A stretch of DNA of 64,000 nucleotides from Metopolophium dirhodum. Taxonomy: Eukaryota; Arthropoda; Insecta; Hemiptera; Aphididae. This document shows positions 46,669 to 61,200 of this stretch, piece by piece (the first letter of the stretch is position 1; every line of letters starts with the position of its first letter). Location: positions 69,825,266-69,889,265 of the forward strand of contig NC_083560.1 in NCBI RefSeq assembly GCF_019925205.1. The letters run 5' to 3'. Both the position numbers and the translations under genes were made by a program. The notes beneath the pieces are model-generated. The model was not told where the DNA came from. It saw only the letters and a program-made list of their open reading frames with translations, and did no database searches.

Positions 46669-47548
46669 CAGTATTGAGTAGTAACGTAACGACGCATTAC
46701 GTAATTTCATTAAAATTATTTCCAAGTAACGAAAATGTAATGGAAATTACTTTTGAAAAGTAATTTCTATAGAATAACGCGTTACAGTTTCGAATTATTT
46801 AGTATATACCTACACCTACCTATTGCGAATTGTAAAAAAAATATATGTATAATGCTGGTATTATTATGTTTAGCAACCTAATATAATATAATATATATAT
46901 TTAATTTTAAGAGGACGTTACACCCGTATGTGTTGTCTCAGTCTTACAAATGTAATGTTTTACGCGGGAAAGAACCGAGAAGGCTACACATAAAAAGGAT
47001 GGCTTTGGCTGTGCAACATTGTTTTTATTTTTTTGATATCATTTATATAAAAAAAGTTCTTACTGTTTCAAAAACCATTATTGTTTGTGTTTTTCAAACT
47101 TGAAAAACTTTTTTTATATAAATTACATCAAAAAATAAAAACAACGTTGCACAGCCAAAACTTTTCTTTTTATGTGATGAAAATCTCGTTTCTTAGTTAT
47201 GACTGTAGCCTTCTCGGTTCTTTCCCGCGCAAAAAAGTACATTTGTAAGACGAAGCCAACACATGCATGTGTAGCGTCCTCTTAACTCGCCACAATTCAG
47301 TTTTCGATGGTTTTGACATTTAAAATGTCTAATTGCACCTAAATCACGAGAACAGTTAATTAAATTAATTATTTAATTTGATTCCTTTAAATAGGTTTCC
47401 TATGAATAGCTTGTGTGGATGACTAAGTTTTATACGATCCTATTAACTATATAGGTTTTATAAAGAATTTGATTGCTTAATTACATTTGTCTCTTAGTAA
47501 CGAGTAAAGTAACTTAATTACATTTTAAAAGAAACTTACTCAACACTG
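46669..47548. mobile_element. Non-autonomous hAT element containing a nested MITE
   Basis: The ends CAGTATTGAGTAGTAACG and the reverse complement of ACTCAACACTG are inverted. The flanks TATACGAT (46661-46668) and AATACGAT (47549-47556) form an 8-bp duplication with one mismatch. Subterminal ACGTAACG/GTAACTTAATTAC blocks are typical of this hAT group. The outer element is about 505 bp once the inner TTAA element is removed. No coding. Confidence 0.75.
46911..47281. mobile_element. TTAA-flanked foldback MITE nested in the hAT element
   Basis: The arms begin GAGGACGTTACACCC and (reverse complement of the right end) GAGGACGCTACACATGC, with long inner complementarity (TGTTGCACAGCC/GGCTGTGCAACA and AGAACCGAGAAGGCTACA blocks). 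TTAA lies on both sides (46907-46910, 47282-47285). 371 bp, no ORF. Same target and similar GAGGA start as 11019-11455. Confidence 0.8.
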
Positions 47549-47951
47549 AATACGATGCATATGGATGGAGCCATGTCACGATATTTGAAGCACATAAGAG
47601 ACGAGTCACTGGTTGATATGTGGTATCTGCGCATGCGTATGTATACTTGTCTCATATTTATGCTGTTAATTAAATTCTCCCTAGGAATTCAAGAGTAATA
47701 ACAAGTGATACAAGTAGTAATGAGTGTTAAATATTTAATGAGTATACTCACAATACATCAAGTCATCTTTGTCTTGAACGTCATCTCCGATCCATTTTAT
47801 TTACCATTAACATCATAATGAGAGAACCATCAACTCGTGCGTGACCAGCGCAACCAAGGCGTATTGATAAGGTGTAGGGTTGCCAACTTTTAAATTGTGT
47901 AATGTAGGACAATTTTTTTCATTCACATTTTATACCATAGTCGCATAGTTT

Positions 47952-48125
47952 CAGTGGCGTAGCCAGAATTTTGAAATGGGGAGGGGAAGAACTGGAGTCT
48001 AAATAAACCAAAAATAAAAATAAAAAGACCGCCACTATGGTAGTTTATACTGGTTATTTGTATAAACAATACGGTAAATGGGGCGGGGTATGGTGTATGT
48101 TTAAGGTTTCACCAGTTCACCAATG
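47952..48125. mobile_element. hAT MITE nested in the previous element
   Basis: It starts CAGTGGCGTAGCCAG and ends CACCAATG (six of eight positions match the inverted start). It is flanked by an exact 8-bp duplication CATAGTTT (47944-47951, 48126-48133). 174 bp. Confidence 0.8.
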
Positions 48126-48410
48126 CATAGTTTAATAAACAAGACTGTAATCATGTAATCAACAGAATATAATATAATAATAACTAATAAAAAATAAATA
48201 GCATAAACTATATAATTTGAAACAAACTTAAAAATTTCAGCAAACGCAACTATGCAACTATTGGAAACTTATACAATAAAATATATATTATCATATTGGC
48301 GTATTGTGATGATAATATAAAGAATATTCAACATTTCAATGTCTATTTTTGTAAAATGTAGGAATGTAGGATTGTCCTACAAAAAGTTTAAAGCTAGAAC
48401 AAATCAAACA

Positions 48411-48480
48411 AATGAAGGACAGTCCTGCCCAATGTAGGACAGTCTTGCCAAATGTAGGACAGTCCTGCCCAATGTAGGAC
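48411..48480. repeat. 20-bp tandem repeat, 3.5 units
   Basis: The unit is AATGTAGGACAGTCCTGCCC, with one or two changes per copy. Each unit contains the palindrome AGGACAGTCCT. It sits at the right end of the hAT element and runs into its terminal repeat. Confidence 0.85.
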
Positions 48481-48502
48481 GGTTGGCAACCCTAATAAGG
48501 TG

Positions 48503-51186
48503 TCGTCACTTGTTTGAAAACTTAATTGAAAATTTTACTACAGACAGTCATCACCGCCGGGAGCGCTATATGTCCTATGGAGGCAGATAATTGAACACTA
48601 TTGTACATTAAATCCATAGAAAATTGAAAATATATTATGATTTAAGGTATAAAATTCAAAATGTTATATTATGTTAGTGACATTTATGTTCTAAATTATT
48701 TGTTTGCAAGTATTTTAATATTTCCTTTTTTTTAAATATATTTAAATATTATTAAATACTGTCATGTTTAAAGTTTCTATTACAAAAAAAAATGTATGAA
48801 CAATGTAATAGTTAATTCATTAAATTATCATATATTTTGCTTTCAAAGTGTTACAATTCACAAATAATAATTATTAATTATTAATTAATCTATTGATTTT
48901 AAATACAATTAATAATAATATTATGTTGATATTGAGGTTAATACTAGTATTAATATTACCTATGTTCTACCAAAATGCATATAGTTTGAATACCTTTTTA
49001 TAAGCATTTATTACTTGGTTGTACCTATCACCATTGGTTTTATAATATATTCATAGTGTATTATAAAATCAATGCTATTACCAATATATTATTATATATT
49101 AACCAAGATCCTGGGTATAGAAACATATCTATGTGCCATTTAGGTTGATATGGTCATCCCTAGATCAGTGCTAATTTTCTTTAGACTTTAAGTGCTTATG
49201 AAAAAGTTTTAATACTATTATTAATATTTTTCAATTATAACTAAATTAATTAACTATATACATTTTAATAATTTATTTGTGTGAAATAGTACATGTAATT
49301 TTAGTATACATATAGCTAATTTAGAAAAAAACAATTAATAATTTTGATTAAGGGGGCCTTGACAGTTTAACATTAAATTTAAGGAGCCCCATAACAAAAA
49401 AATTTGAGAAGCATTGTACTAGATTATGAGAAGCTGTAGAATATCTAAATATATATAACTAGCTGTCCCGGTAAAAGATGATGTTTGTAATGTTGCATTT
49501 CAATTTAAAAACTTTATATACATTTTTCACTGTTTATTTTTCAAACATAATTTGTAGTTATTAAAGAAATATATAAACAAAATTTTTGATAAAGGTTGGT
49601 TGCTCAATTTACAGTCAAATATTAACCAAATATATCATAACGTGTTATGTCAAAAGAAGAATAATATTCATACTTGCAAAAAAAAAATGAGCAAGTTCCT
49701 AAAAACAAAAAAACACCAAACACACTAAACAATTTTTCAAAATTAGTTTGAAGTTTATATTATAACTATTATTGAATGATATTTTAATATAAATAATATA
49801 CCTAATCATATAATAAAATATGCAAAATATGCAAAACATGTTTTTAGAGTTTTTTATGAGCACTAGAAAATAAAACTCTACTCTACCAGACTACTATTAA
49901 AATTAGGAGCAGAACCATAATAGTCACATACATTTAAAGATTTTAAGAAGGATGCAAATATCCAAAGAAGTGACTAATTTATTCGTCATATTTTATAATT
50001 GATGTCTACTCGATAAAAAATATTGCAAATGATTAAAATGTAAATATAATGTATAATGTTTTTGTAATTTCATGCGAATTTAAGTTCGGTCAAACATTTC
50101 TATTTAATATTTTCGAATAAGCGTTTGTACTTAGTACATACTAAGTACTAGTTAATTAAGTGTTTAATACTTTAATTATGGAATTGTAGAAAAGTAGGAG
50201 TTTTAATCAGGCGAATAAACGTCCAAAAAAAACAAAAGCGATTCTTTTTTAAGTAGGTATAAAAAGTATTCATAACCGCTGTTCAAAGAAGATGACATGT
50301 ATAATATTATGTATACATGAACCATACACACCCCCACTCATTTTTGTAGACAAATACGCGAGCTATGCAATATTTTTCTTCAATAAATGTTTCATATCGT
50401 ACCTATTGAATATTTCGTCTATATAAATATATATTATATTGAACATAATTATTTTAATTCTGACGATTTTTAATTACTATTGCGGTTCAATTGCCGATCG
50501 GTTCCTAAATAATCGAAACCCGACGGAATGCAAAGTGTGATCCAAGCGACCAAGCCGGTATAATATATTATTATGTTATGCTTATAGAATATAGACCGTA
50601 TATTATTATCGACTCAATTCTACTTGATACTTATCGCATGACCCAGCTAGAGCCAACCAATTAAAAAAAACATATCAAAAGTGCATTTGACACAACGGAT
50701 TGGGCTATTTAGAATAATTTTCAATTCCAATGTTCCAAAATTTTACCTTATAATATCATAAAAAAATATTTGGTTGACACAAACACTTCCCCACCCACAC
50801 GATAATGTCAGGCTGCAATAGGGAAAAGGTTCTTCGGTTCTTCCATTTTCGGATTTTCCATAGCTAAAACTGTAAGAGGAAAAATTAATTCACAATCATT
50901 TCGAAAAGAATTGCGTAGTGTACCTATCCGTATTATGGCTATCGTGGCGTATTATATTATGTTATAGCTACACACGAAAAATGTAAATTATTTTATGTAG
51001 ACTCTACAATTATTGTAGATAAGGACATAAGGTATATCACGGCAGCTTAGTAAGTAAAATGACTATCAATAAACTATAATGCGTATTGAATATTGATTAT
51101 TTAGTAGTCGTACTACGCCGCATGACGAAGTAGGTAAATGTTTTTACGTCATGCAAAACGCAAGTCATGCTACACCTACGCCGTAA
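48503..51186. other. AT-rich intergenic DNA
   Basis: No gene supported. Around 49350-49430 there are traces of a possible old MITE (GGGGGCCTTGACAG...GAGAAGCATTGTACTAG), without clear ends. Confidence 0.4.
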
Positions 51187-52251
51187 TCACAGAGTATGTT
51201 CACGGACTATAATATTAATATAGAAGCTTGTGCCCGTAATGGCGTAATGTGACCAGGTTCCGTGTGTACCTTCACTAATGTTATCATAAGCGCGGTCCAG
51301 TCGGTTACGAAGATGAGCTGATACCGCAGCCGTGGTTGTAGTTGTAGCCGGAGTGGTATCCTCCGTGCTATCACGACATCCGTGTATGATGGACCACACT
51401 ACCACAGTATTTTCCCTTCTACCGTGCGCTTCTATGCATTGTACGACAGCGACGATTGTCCGACTGGTGTAGGCGGTGAACGGTGGTAGTGGTGGTGGTG
51501 CCGACAAGTGATATAATCGTCGTCGTCGTTCTTCCTTTTCTTCTTTTTATGCCCGTTGTCGGACTCGCATGTTTAATTGTTAACGCACTACGTTTTACGA
51601 CAAGGAAATTTCATTTTTTAATCTTTTTTTTTTTTTGGTTTGAATATTTTAAATTTTACATGCTCACTATTCGTGAGTTTGATTTTATGATTATTTTTCC
51701 GCATTATCGTTGAGACGCGCACGTACGTCATACATATAGTATTACTATCATTGTCGTTGTTGTTGTGTCACTTTTTGCTGTGCACGAACGGACTACGTAC
51801 CGGAGGCACCCAGTGGCTTGTATTTTCTAAGTGAGTTTTTCCAATAATTGCAAATCTGTTGACCGTCTCGGAGTCGCCATTACACGTGGCCCACTGCGTT
51901 CGTTTCCATACCATCGTAGTAGCAGGAACGTCACGCCGGTCGTGGCGCCGTGTTCAATGAGTTTGTAAGTGTGTGTTATCATACTGTGAATAACTGCAGT
52001 TTAATTGTCGCGTCGAAAAGTGAACCGACGTCAGTAATAGTTACGAGATATTCCACGATTCCAAATTCGTATTGTCAACATTCATATCACATACGACATA
52101 TGGAGAAGTCTTCGGATATAACTTGCACTTAATGTTGAACGAGTCGTATGCAGTGTCCGCTATGATGTTGCCGTCGTTCTTTTACATGCACCAATCAAAC
52201 TACCACACAAACTTGTTTGTTCAATACGTTTAGACATATATTTGATATACT
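51187..52251 (+). promoter_or_regulatory. Promoter and 5' leader of UBR3
   Basis: GC content and CpG density rise here, and the region ends at the UBR3 start codon. A strong donor GTAAGT at 51965 and a plausible acceptor CAATACGTTTAG at 52233 suggest a leader intron; this is inference. The minus-strand ORF at 51187-51507 is Thr-rich and has no recognisable domain, so I do not call it a gene. No TATA box is evident. Confidence 0.45.
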
Positions 52252-55200
52252 ATGATAATGGACACTACGTCGACTGCTAATATGGCACAGCAGCAGTCGC
52301 CTGCTTATGGGCTCATGAAACGTGGAAAACGTGGTGCAGCTGCACTCATTGCAGCTGATTGTTGTAATGCCGCAGCTGATGCAACTACCATCCCTCAACA
52401 GCAGCAAGATGATGGTGGTGGAGATGCAGCTGCAGCTGATTCCGCTCTAACCCGTTGTAAGTTATTGGATGATATGCTGGACGTGCTGCTTAATCCATAT
52501 GATGCGATTGGAGAGTGGAATAATTTGGACTGGTTACGTTGGTTAATGGCTGGTGGTAAAACCCTAGATGAATTTAGTAGTGCAGGTAAGTTTCAGTTTT
52601 AACCTTTTTATTACTTATATAATATTATATTTATTCAAATATTCCTTTTTTTTAGTTAAAGTATATGACTATGGTACATGTTGTGGCCTCGTTTGGACAG
52701 CCAATTATGTAGCATATAGATGTCGGACTTGCAGTATATCTCCTTGTATGTCCCTGTGTGGAGATTGTTTTAAGCGTGGTGATCATACAGGTCATGATTT
52801 CAATATGTTTCGTTCTCAAGCAGGAGGGGCATGTGATTGTGGAGACACAAGTGTAATGAAGCCTGATGGGTAATATATTATATTCAATAAATCTTTTGTT
52901 ATCTTTTTCTATTTATAACTTAATTTCTAATGGATATTTCACAATGATCACAGTATTTTTGTAGGGACATTTTAATAATATTTTCAGTTACAAATAGCTA
53001 AATCCTTCCTAGGTACCTATATTATTCTTTTTATAGTGGTCAAAACTTATTCGTTAAGTAAAAAACATTTTGATGTTAAATCATAACTAAAAAATAAATA
53101 TAAAGATGTATTTGTTTAATTCAGTTTACCTTACATTAGGTACATTATATAGGCTAAAAAATTAATAATATCAAAATTTAAGATAGGTAATTTTAGGTAG
53201 TTAATATCTATTAAAATCACAACCTATTTATATGTTACGGATAATGTGCAAAACAGGTATAGTTCAAATTCTCTAAATAGCGTAGAAACTATCCATTTTA
53301 CTCATTTTCCATGCAAATGAAAATACCAAAATTCTAGAAAATGAGACATTATTTGGTTAATGTGAACATTAACTTTATTTATTCATTATGTAATGGGTAA
53401 TATAAATAAACAATCAAATAAGATAATATCAATACTTGACAAATCATTATTTCTAATTTACTATTTTAGGTACCTAATTAATTATATGTTATAAGCATTG
53501 TAATAACATCTAAAATAATATAATATTATCATTGCATGCGTTATATCAAAGACAATTATTTACATATTTTGTTAATTTTATCAAAGTACTTTACCCAGTT
53601 AGTAGTAGATTATATATAACTTAACAGGTTAATGTACAAAAATATTTGTTCTAATAATAATATTATTTCTTAATCCCATAACTTGGGTATTGATACTGTC
53701 CACATTATCTGCCTTTGGTACTTTACCCATAAAATATACAAATAATATACATAAATACTTCTATATTAAGCTAACAATATCAATTTAGTTTTTGATACCT
53801 TCAACATTTATTACTGAAATATCAGTATTATATTTTGATAGTAATCAAAATGTATCTAATTCCCACTAATTGTATTACCAACCTATATAAATTACTACTG
53901 TACAATTGTATAATGTACCTAGGTACTGCCTACGATCCAATGCATAAACAATATTTGTTTATTAATATATATATATTTATTTTCATTTTCAAGGTTTTGT
54001 AGTAAACATAGCAGTACAATTAATATTGACGGTACTAGCACCAGCAGTAATAGTGGTTGTAAACAACCTCCTGCTGATTTATTGAGGGTAGCTGAGAGAA
54101 TAATGCCAAGACTTTTGTTACGACTAGTGCAGTATTTACGTGAAAACAGGTAGTTTAAATTTACCTTTTGTATTACTTACTGTGTACAAATTATAAATAA
54201 TAAATTTGTTTTTAGTAAAATTGCCGATTCTAGAACAAGCAACACCCATGTACCACCTGGAGGCGTTGCTGGTGCTGGAATGACAAATCAGCAACATAAT
54301 TTATTACTTATAGACTTGGACCCATTTTTGGGTATGCTACACGATCTTGGTGCTCTCGGAGCTGCTATGCGACGTGTCATGACTGTGTCTCTAACCAATG
54401 AAAGAGTATGTTTATTAAAACATAATCAATAATGAAAGAATATAGAAAATAACTTAAATTTTCTTTTTAATCTTATATAGATATACCGATGGGCATGCGA
54501 TTATTACAGTAGCACTGGTAATTTTGCTAATTTTGGCAGTGATTCTAGTCTACAGCAACAACAGCAACAGCAACAGCAGACTATTTATACTATATACACA
54601 GATAAGGTGCGTCGCTATTATGCTGAAGCTATACATCAATACACTGCATCAACATCATCGCCGTCATCATCAAGCAGTCGGCGACGACGTCGCAGTAACA
54701 CAACAATTGGAGACGTTATTCATGGCAGTAACAGCCTTAGTAATTCTGAAGACGACGATGATGATGATGAGGATGATGAATTTGGACAAGGTAGATTTTA
54801 AACATAATATTATATTTACTATTAAAAATTAATTTATCTTCATTAAAAATTAGTTTCTACATTTTTATCCTGTATCAATTATTTTACTTATATGGCACAT
54901 TTTTGATTTAATATTCTGAAACATATAATTTTTTTTTAAAATAATTGATTTATAGTTATAAGCATAGAAAGTCTCAAAAGTAACCTTACATTTTCTGTAG
55001 AAGATAATTTTATGTTCAGCTAATATTTAAAACACAACAAATTACAGTTTAAAAATGTAGTTTTTAATAACCCGGCTTTTATAAACAATGTAAATAACCA
55101 TAAGGCTCAAAAATTGTTTTTATTGAAGGTGAAATTAGATAGGTCATCTAAAATAATCTTAATTGTAAAATTGTAATAACCTTAGAGCACACGCTCCTTG

Positions 55201-58200
55201 GTCTAATTGACCAGGTTTTTCGAAATTGGTTCATTGATTCAAAAATTCAAAATATTTACGTAATCTAACCCAAGTACCTTCTAATTACCTAGGTGATAAA
55301 CTAAAATTAAATACAACTCCCAACCGTTTATGTGATCTGATATTAGTTGATATTGGAAGGGTTCATAGTTCATTACCAAACATAATCTATTAATACACTA
55401 AATTTAATTTAATATCTAAAATATCGCGTGCGTGCTCACAACAACTCAATTATGGGTTAATTTTAAATTGTGTTCCACAATAATTGCTGGCCAATAAACG
55501 TTATCAATTGTTGTTATTTTTATAATTTATTGTGACTGAACTATGGTTCGCCATGCTGTGTATAACTATAAAGACTGTTTGATTGTATTCACGTGAATAT
55601 TTTAAATGCGTGTTTTTTAGGGTAAAAATAATTTTTACTCGAGCAGAAACTAAAACTTGGTGATTACATTTATCCAAAGTTAAGTTTTTAAGCTGACTAT
55701 AATTTTAGTATGAAGTTTGATTATTTATTGGTAATAGTTATCATTATTATAACTATCTTATTTTAGAGTTAATCTAAAAATTAGCTTATTATAGTTGGTC
55801 CCCACTAAAATGTTTACCTGATTTCCTTAACAATTTTACAAATTTGAATTATTCTCAATCCAAACAACTAAACTAATAAGAATGTTTTATGTATATTAGT
55901 TTATACAATAATTATAATTTTGGAATTTCGATTGTTAGATTTGGTTATTAATTACTTTTACGTTTAACAATTTTCCATTTACATTTGCAAAAATTAAAAG
56001 ATTATACTCATAGGAATTTACTTAGTTTTTTATGTCAATATTTAAATTAAATTATATATTTATAGTTTTAACATTGACGTTTGCTGGGGGCAAGCAAACA
56101 GAAATACTATGGTCTATGACAATATAGATTTTCAATTAAATGATGAATAGTATTAATAGTTTTATAGTTATAATTTATGATTAAAACTTTCAAAATTAAT
56201 TTACTTGCGATTCCCTATAAGATTAAAGTTAGGTATACATGTTCTATAAAAATAAGTACAGTGTTAGAAATGTTAACTTAAAGTTATAAAGTAAAAAAGT
56301 AATTTTATTTAAATGTCATAAAATGTTGTTTAAAATGGTTATAAAATTGTTTTTTTTATTAAATGTATATCATTTAAATTCGATAAACATTAGGTTTTTA
56401 ACTTACACATATGTAATTATGATAATATTATAGACTAAAGTTAGTCATGGATTTTTGCCATATTTAATTTCTTTTTTTAAATTTAAAAGACCAATTACAA
56501 AGATCATTGGGTGTATACAGGGGTTTTATATACTTCTGAATTAAAAAAAAAATAAATAAAAAAAACATCTTAACACATTTTAACTATACATTATATATAC
56601 CTATTGTGTACTAACATATTTAATATATGCTGATAAAAAATTAATTTTGAATGCATAGGTAGCTTTAATTATTTCTGTATAATATTTTATATTTTAGTAA
56701 ATAACCTAACATAATCTTTATTTTTATTTTTAACAATCAATTTTGTTGAATACATAGTTGATTATTATTTACTAAATCAATATCGAGTATGTAATGTGGA
56801 TATATATGTTTTAGGTGATTGGCTTGTTGATGGTCAGAGTAATAGAAAACGAAAGAACAAATTGAATCATTCCAGTTTTTTGCAAGAGATTGTTTTTTGG
56901 ACTGTACGATATGAGTTTCCTCAGAAAATGGTCTGTTTTCTGTTGAACATGTTGCCTGATGCGGCATACAAGGAAGCATTAACTGAAGCATTTGTTATGC
57001 ACTATGGATGTGTTGCTCGTGTTTTGGCAACAACAAGAGACTCAGATACCCTATCCAATCATATCGTTCACATTAGCGTCCAATTGTTTAGTAATGAAGC
57101 ATTGGCCACTCGGATGGTCGACAAATTAGGATTACTCAGAATAATGGTATCAAGCTTAAGGCGCATGATGACAAAAATACTGATACCTTCAACATTACAT
57201 GGTAACTGATTTATTCAATTATTAGATTAGAATAACAAATTTAAAATTTTTATTGATTTCATTTAAAATACAGTTGGCTTTTGGAAACTTGTATTTATTT
57301 GTTTCAAAAAAAAAAAATTTTTATATTTCATTATTTAATCATGTATAATGCAATTTTATTATTATTTATTTATTTTGTTATAGATCCTATGAAAAACAGA
57401 CACAGGGTTGTAGATTGTTCAAAGGCTGTTATGAAAGAGCATTGTTATTGGCCACTGGTTAGCGATCTAAACAATGTATTATCGCATAGGCCGATTGCAG
57501 TTAAATTTATGTGTGACGACCGTTTATTGGATTCGTGGTTTTCATATTTGTCAATGTTTCAAGGTAAATTGTCATGTCTGTTTAAATGAACCACTTATGA
57601 TGTATTTAATAGTTATACAGTAAACTTTTTATTAATGACTAAAATGTTTGTAGGAATGAATGTTAATTGTCGAGAGTTGGGTCATCACGTTGAATTTGAA
57701 CCAAATACTTATTATGCTGCTTTTAGTGCTGAACTTGAAGCTAGTGCATATCCAATGTGGGCCATGCTGTCGCATCTCACATCAGCTGACACTTTGACAC
57801 TATCCTCCCGTGTGTTACGGGCTTGTCTTAAACGTCTACGTAAATGGCTTATAGATGTAGGTTACTACTATAATCAAGACCATGGTAATGTTTGTGGTGG
57901 CACTGCTTCCTCTTCTGCTAACTACAATGCAAGTACTTCAACGTCCATGATTCGACGATTAGATGATCGTCATCAGTTCACTTTTCACCTGCCTTTGCAC
58001 CGGTATTTGGCAGTATTTTTGTGTCAAGCTGTACGTGCTCAAGGTGCCCGTATAGAAGACATTATTCCACGAAGCAGCACTGATGATTCAGCAGATAGAG
58101 ACGCATTGTTAATGGCAATTGCTGCACACCCTGTACGTGCTCAATCAGCATTCTACGAAATCATGCAGGGTGCATGGGTGCGTAATGGCCTACAAATTAA

Positions 58201-61200
58201 AGGCCAAGCTATGACATATATCCAATCAAATTTTTGTATATCCATGGTAGATGCTGACATTTATTTACTTCAACTTTGTCTATCTGAATTATCAGATGCC
58301 AACATATTCATGTCTTTAATATTGGAAAAGTAATTATTATCTACCATCCATTCTATTATATTATTGTATAAGTTGTTAAAATACTTTTAATTATTAATAT
58401 TATTGTAGGTTTAAGGTATATGATTGGATGCATGTAGTCAAACATGGTGGATTACCTCAAGTTATGGATTCGGAAGAATATGACGCTGCACCTAGTATGG
58501 AAGGTTTATTAGTTTTCCTTGCCACTTTAATAGGTGTCCGTACCAATTTATGTAAGTAGTAATTAAACATAAATTATAACATTAATTATATAAATCATAT
58601 ATTTAAAAAAAAATTGACTATTTACTAGGTTCCGATGAAGATTATGATTATTGTCAGTCACAATTAGAAATGGTAACATTATTATGTGTTTCTGATAAAA
58701 CACACAGCCAATTAATGGAATTAATGCCTGAACGCTGCGGTGGTATTCAAACTAGCGCCACAACTACCACAAGTCCTATAAACCCTAGTGGTGACAGCGC
58801 ATCTCGAAATCCTCCCTCCCTTGACCAAGAATCTCCACCAGCTATGCGTGATTTTGAAACTGTATTACAAGCTGTAAGATTAGAATGGTTTATTTTATAA
58901 TCTTAAATGTCAAGTATAGAAAATATTTTATGATTATGTATAATTGTTATTAAAGGTGGCTGAGTATAAGAGACCTCAATTTGAAGCATCTGGTAACATG
59001 CAACAAGGACTGTATGTGCCTTTAGCACATGTCTGGCAAAAATTGTACGACCCAGTGCATGTGCTTTTGAGAGCTGTACATAGACGTGATTTCCAATCAT
59101 CCATGGACCGTTATACAACATTGTATGTTATTAATTATTAATCATTTTTTATTAATTAATAGAAGTAAAAATTATAATATGATTATTATTTAATGCTTTT
59201 GGTATATAGCATGCGTACTATTGGATTGTTGAAACAAAATCAAAATACTTGGCCACCGTATAGGATGCCACAAAAACACCATCCAGCATACCGCAATCCT
59301 TGCAGAGCACTGTTATCTAAGTTATTTCACGCTGTTGTCTGGCATTGCTTATACCGTTCAGCAGTTTACCGAGATATTAGTGAACATACACTCAGTCTAT
59401 TGGTCTATCTTCTCGACCAGGCGTGGATATGTTATAGTAACTCTCCCGTTGACAATACGACATCTAATAATCAACAGCAACCAATGGATACAGATCCTCC
59501 AGCTAAGCAATCTGCATCGTCATCTTCAGCAGCTTCATCTGGAGAATGTTTCTATGAAAGCCTTAATACCAAAAGCTGTCCAAAAAGAAAGATCAAAATA
59601 ACAGTAGCAGATGCTAGTAATTCTGACAGTGAAACAGCTAATGCCAAAGAAACAACACTCCTATTATTGAATCGTTGGTATGACCATGACGATTTTTCAC
59701 ACAATTTGTGCACTACTATTACACATGTTGAATTGCCACCACCATACTACCATTATTTTTTTGGTGAAGAAGCAACTAATGCTTCTTCTAATGCAACAGC
59801 TGCCTCGACAATGGCAACCAATTTATTTGATTATTTCACATCATCTGTGGCAGCAGCTGCTTCAGTGGCTAGCTCTTCATCACCAATCAATGTTTCTCAT
59901 AACTTTGAACCTGGTGAGAATAATTAATAATCAATAAAAATAACCAATGAATTTAATGCTTTATTCAATAATATAATTATTAATTAATAAGTTATAACTA
60001 ATATATTTAATTTTGTAGGTAACTCACAACAACAGCCTAATGTGGTTCCATCTTTGGCTACAATAGCTGGCAACGAAATACCTCTTGCTAGTTCATCTAT
60101 TCCTACACGTCCACCTTTTTATAGCTTAAATGCTGCAGCAGCTGCTACATCTTCTACAATGGGTAATACATACTATACATATTATTATAATGCTTTTAAA
60201 TATATTTTATCAAATACAACCATTCTATACTAGTATTTAATATTTATATAGTTGGTGTTTTGTTGAATGGGCGTAACCCACCAAAAATTGACATCGACCT
60301 TATGGTATCAATATTTTCAGAAAAATACAGATAATCTATATAAGTTTATTAGCTAAGCAATTTGTACTACTTGTTACAATAATTGTAAAATTATTTTACT
60401 GAGTATATTTTGCCCTTTTTATAAGATATGTAAAAAGGATGTTCTCCACACAAATATTATTACTTGTGTAAAAAGTTAAAAATTACCATAGTTAACTCAT
60501 TGAGCTCTGCTAGTATTATTGCCCATGTCGCCGCGCCAAAAAAATGTCCAGTCAACTATGTAGCCATACTTTATCCTATGTATGTGATTAATATTAATTT
60601 TTTAAAAATAATAATTAAATAGTTTATATTACGAATAAGAATTATCACCCACCAGGAGGAATAACTGTAAATAAAATGATAATTCAAATAAATTCAAAAA
60701 GCGATAAAATAATTTTTTGTATTTTTCCAATAATTCTGTATCCTTTAGGAACACACTGTATACTACAGAAAATATTTTATAATAAAAAGTTATTAATGTT
60801 ATTAAATTAACTATAGTGTAGTAAATATAGTTTATATGTAGGGTTCGGATTTAAAGGCAATATAATCATTAAAAAACAGCATTTAATTTATTTAAAAAAG
60901 CAATTACAAAAAAATTTACTAAAAAAATAAATAGTTTGTGTATTATCTATTAAACTAGTGTGTATTTAAAAAAAAAATCAGTATCATGTACTTAGATAAA
61001 CTCTCTTCAGTAAAACGTTGACGGTTTAGGCTTAAAATATTTTTGTACATAAAAAATGTAATCAGGGCGGACTGACGAACAACTTTGTATTTATAGTAAG
61101 TATATACACATTATGAACATATTTTAATCTATAGATAGGTAGTATGGGTACTTTTATAAACGTTAAATTAACTGGCCTTACCAAATACACGATTAAGTAT

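Larger units (their letters stand above)
47875..48494. mobile_element. hAT element with 20-bp palindromic tandem repeats and an inner MITE
   Basis: TAGGGTTGCCAAC at the left and GTTGGCAACCCTA at the right are perfectly inverted. The flanks ATAAGGTG (47867-47874 and 48495-48502) are an exact 8-bp duplication. The right third is a tandem array at 48411-48480. A second hAT MITE is inserted at 47952-48125. No coding capacity. Confidence 0.88.

Noticed and set aside
51187..51507. Minus-strand 106-codon ORF upstream of UBR3
   Set aside because: Thr-rich with no domain, splice-site or poly(A) support, and it lies in the UBR3 promoter region. A divergent transcript is possible but not shown.
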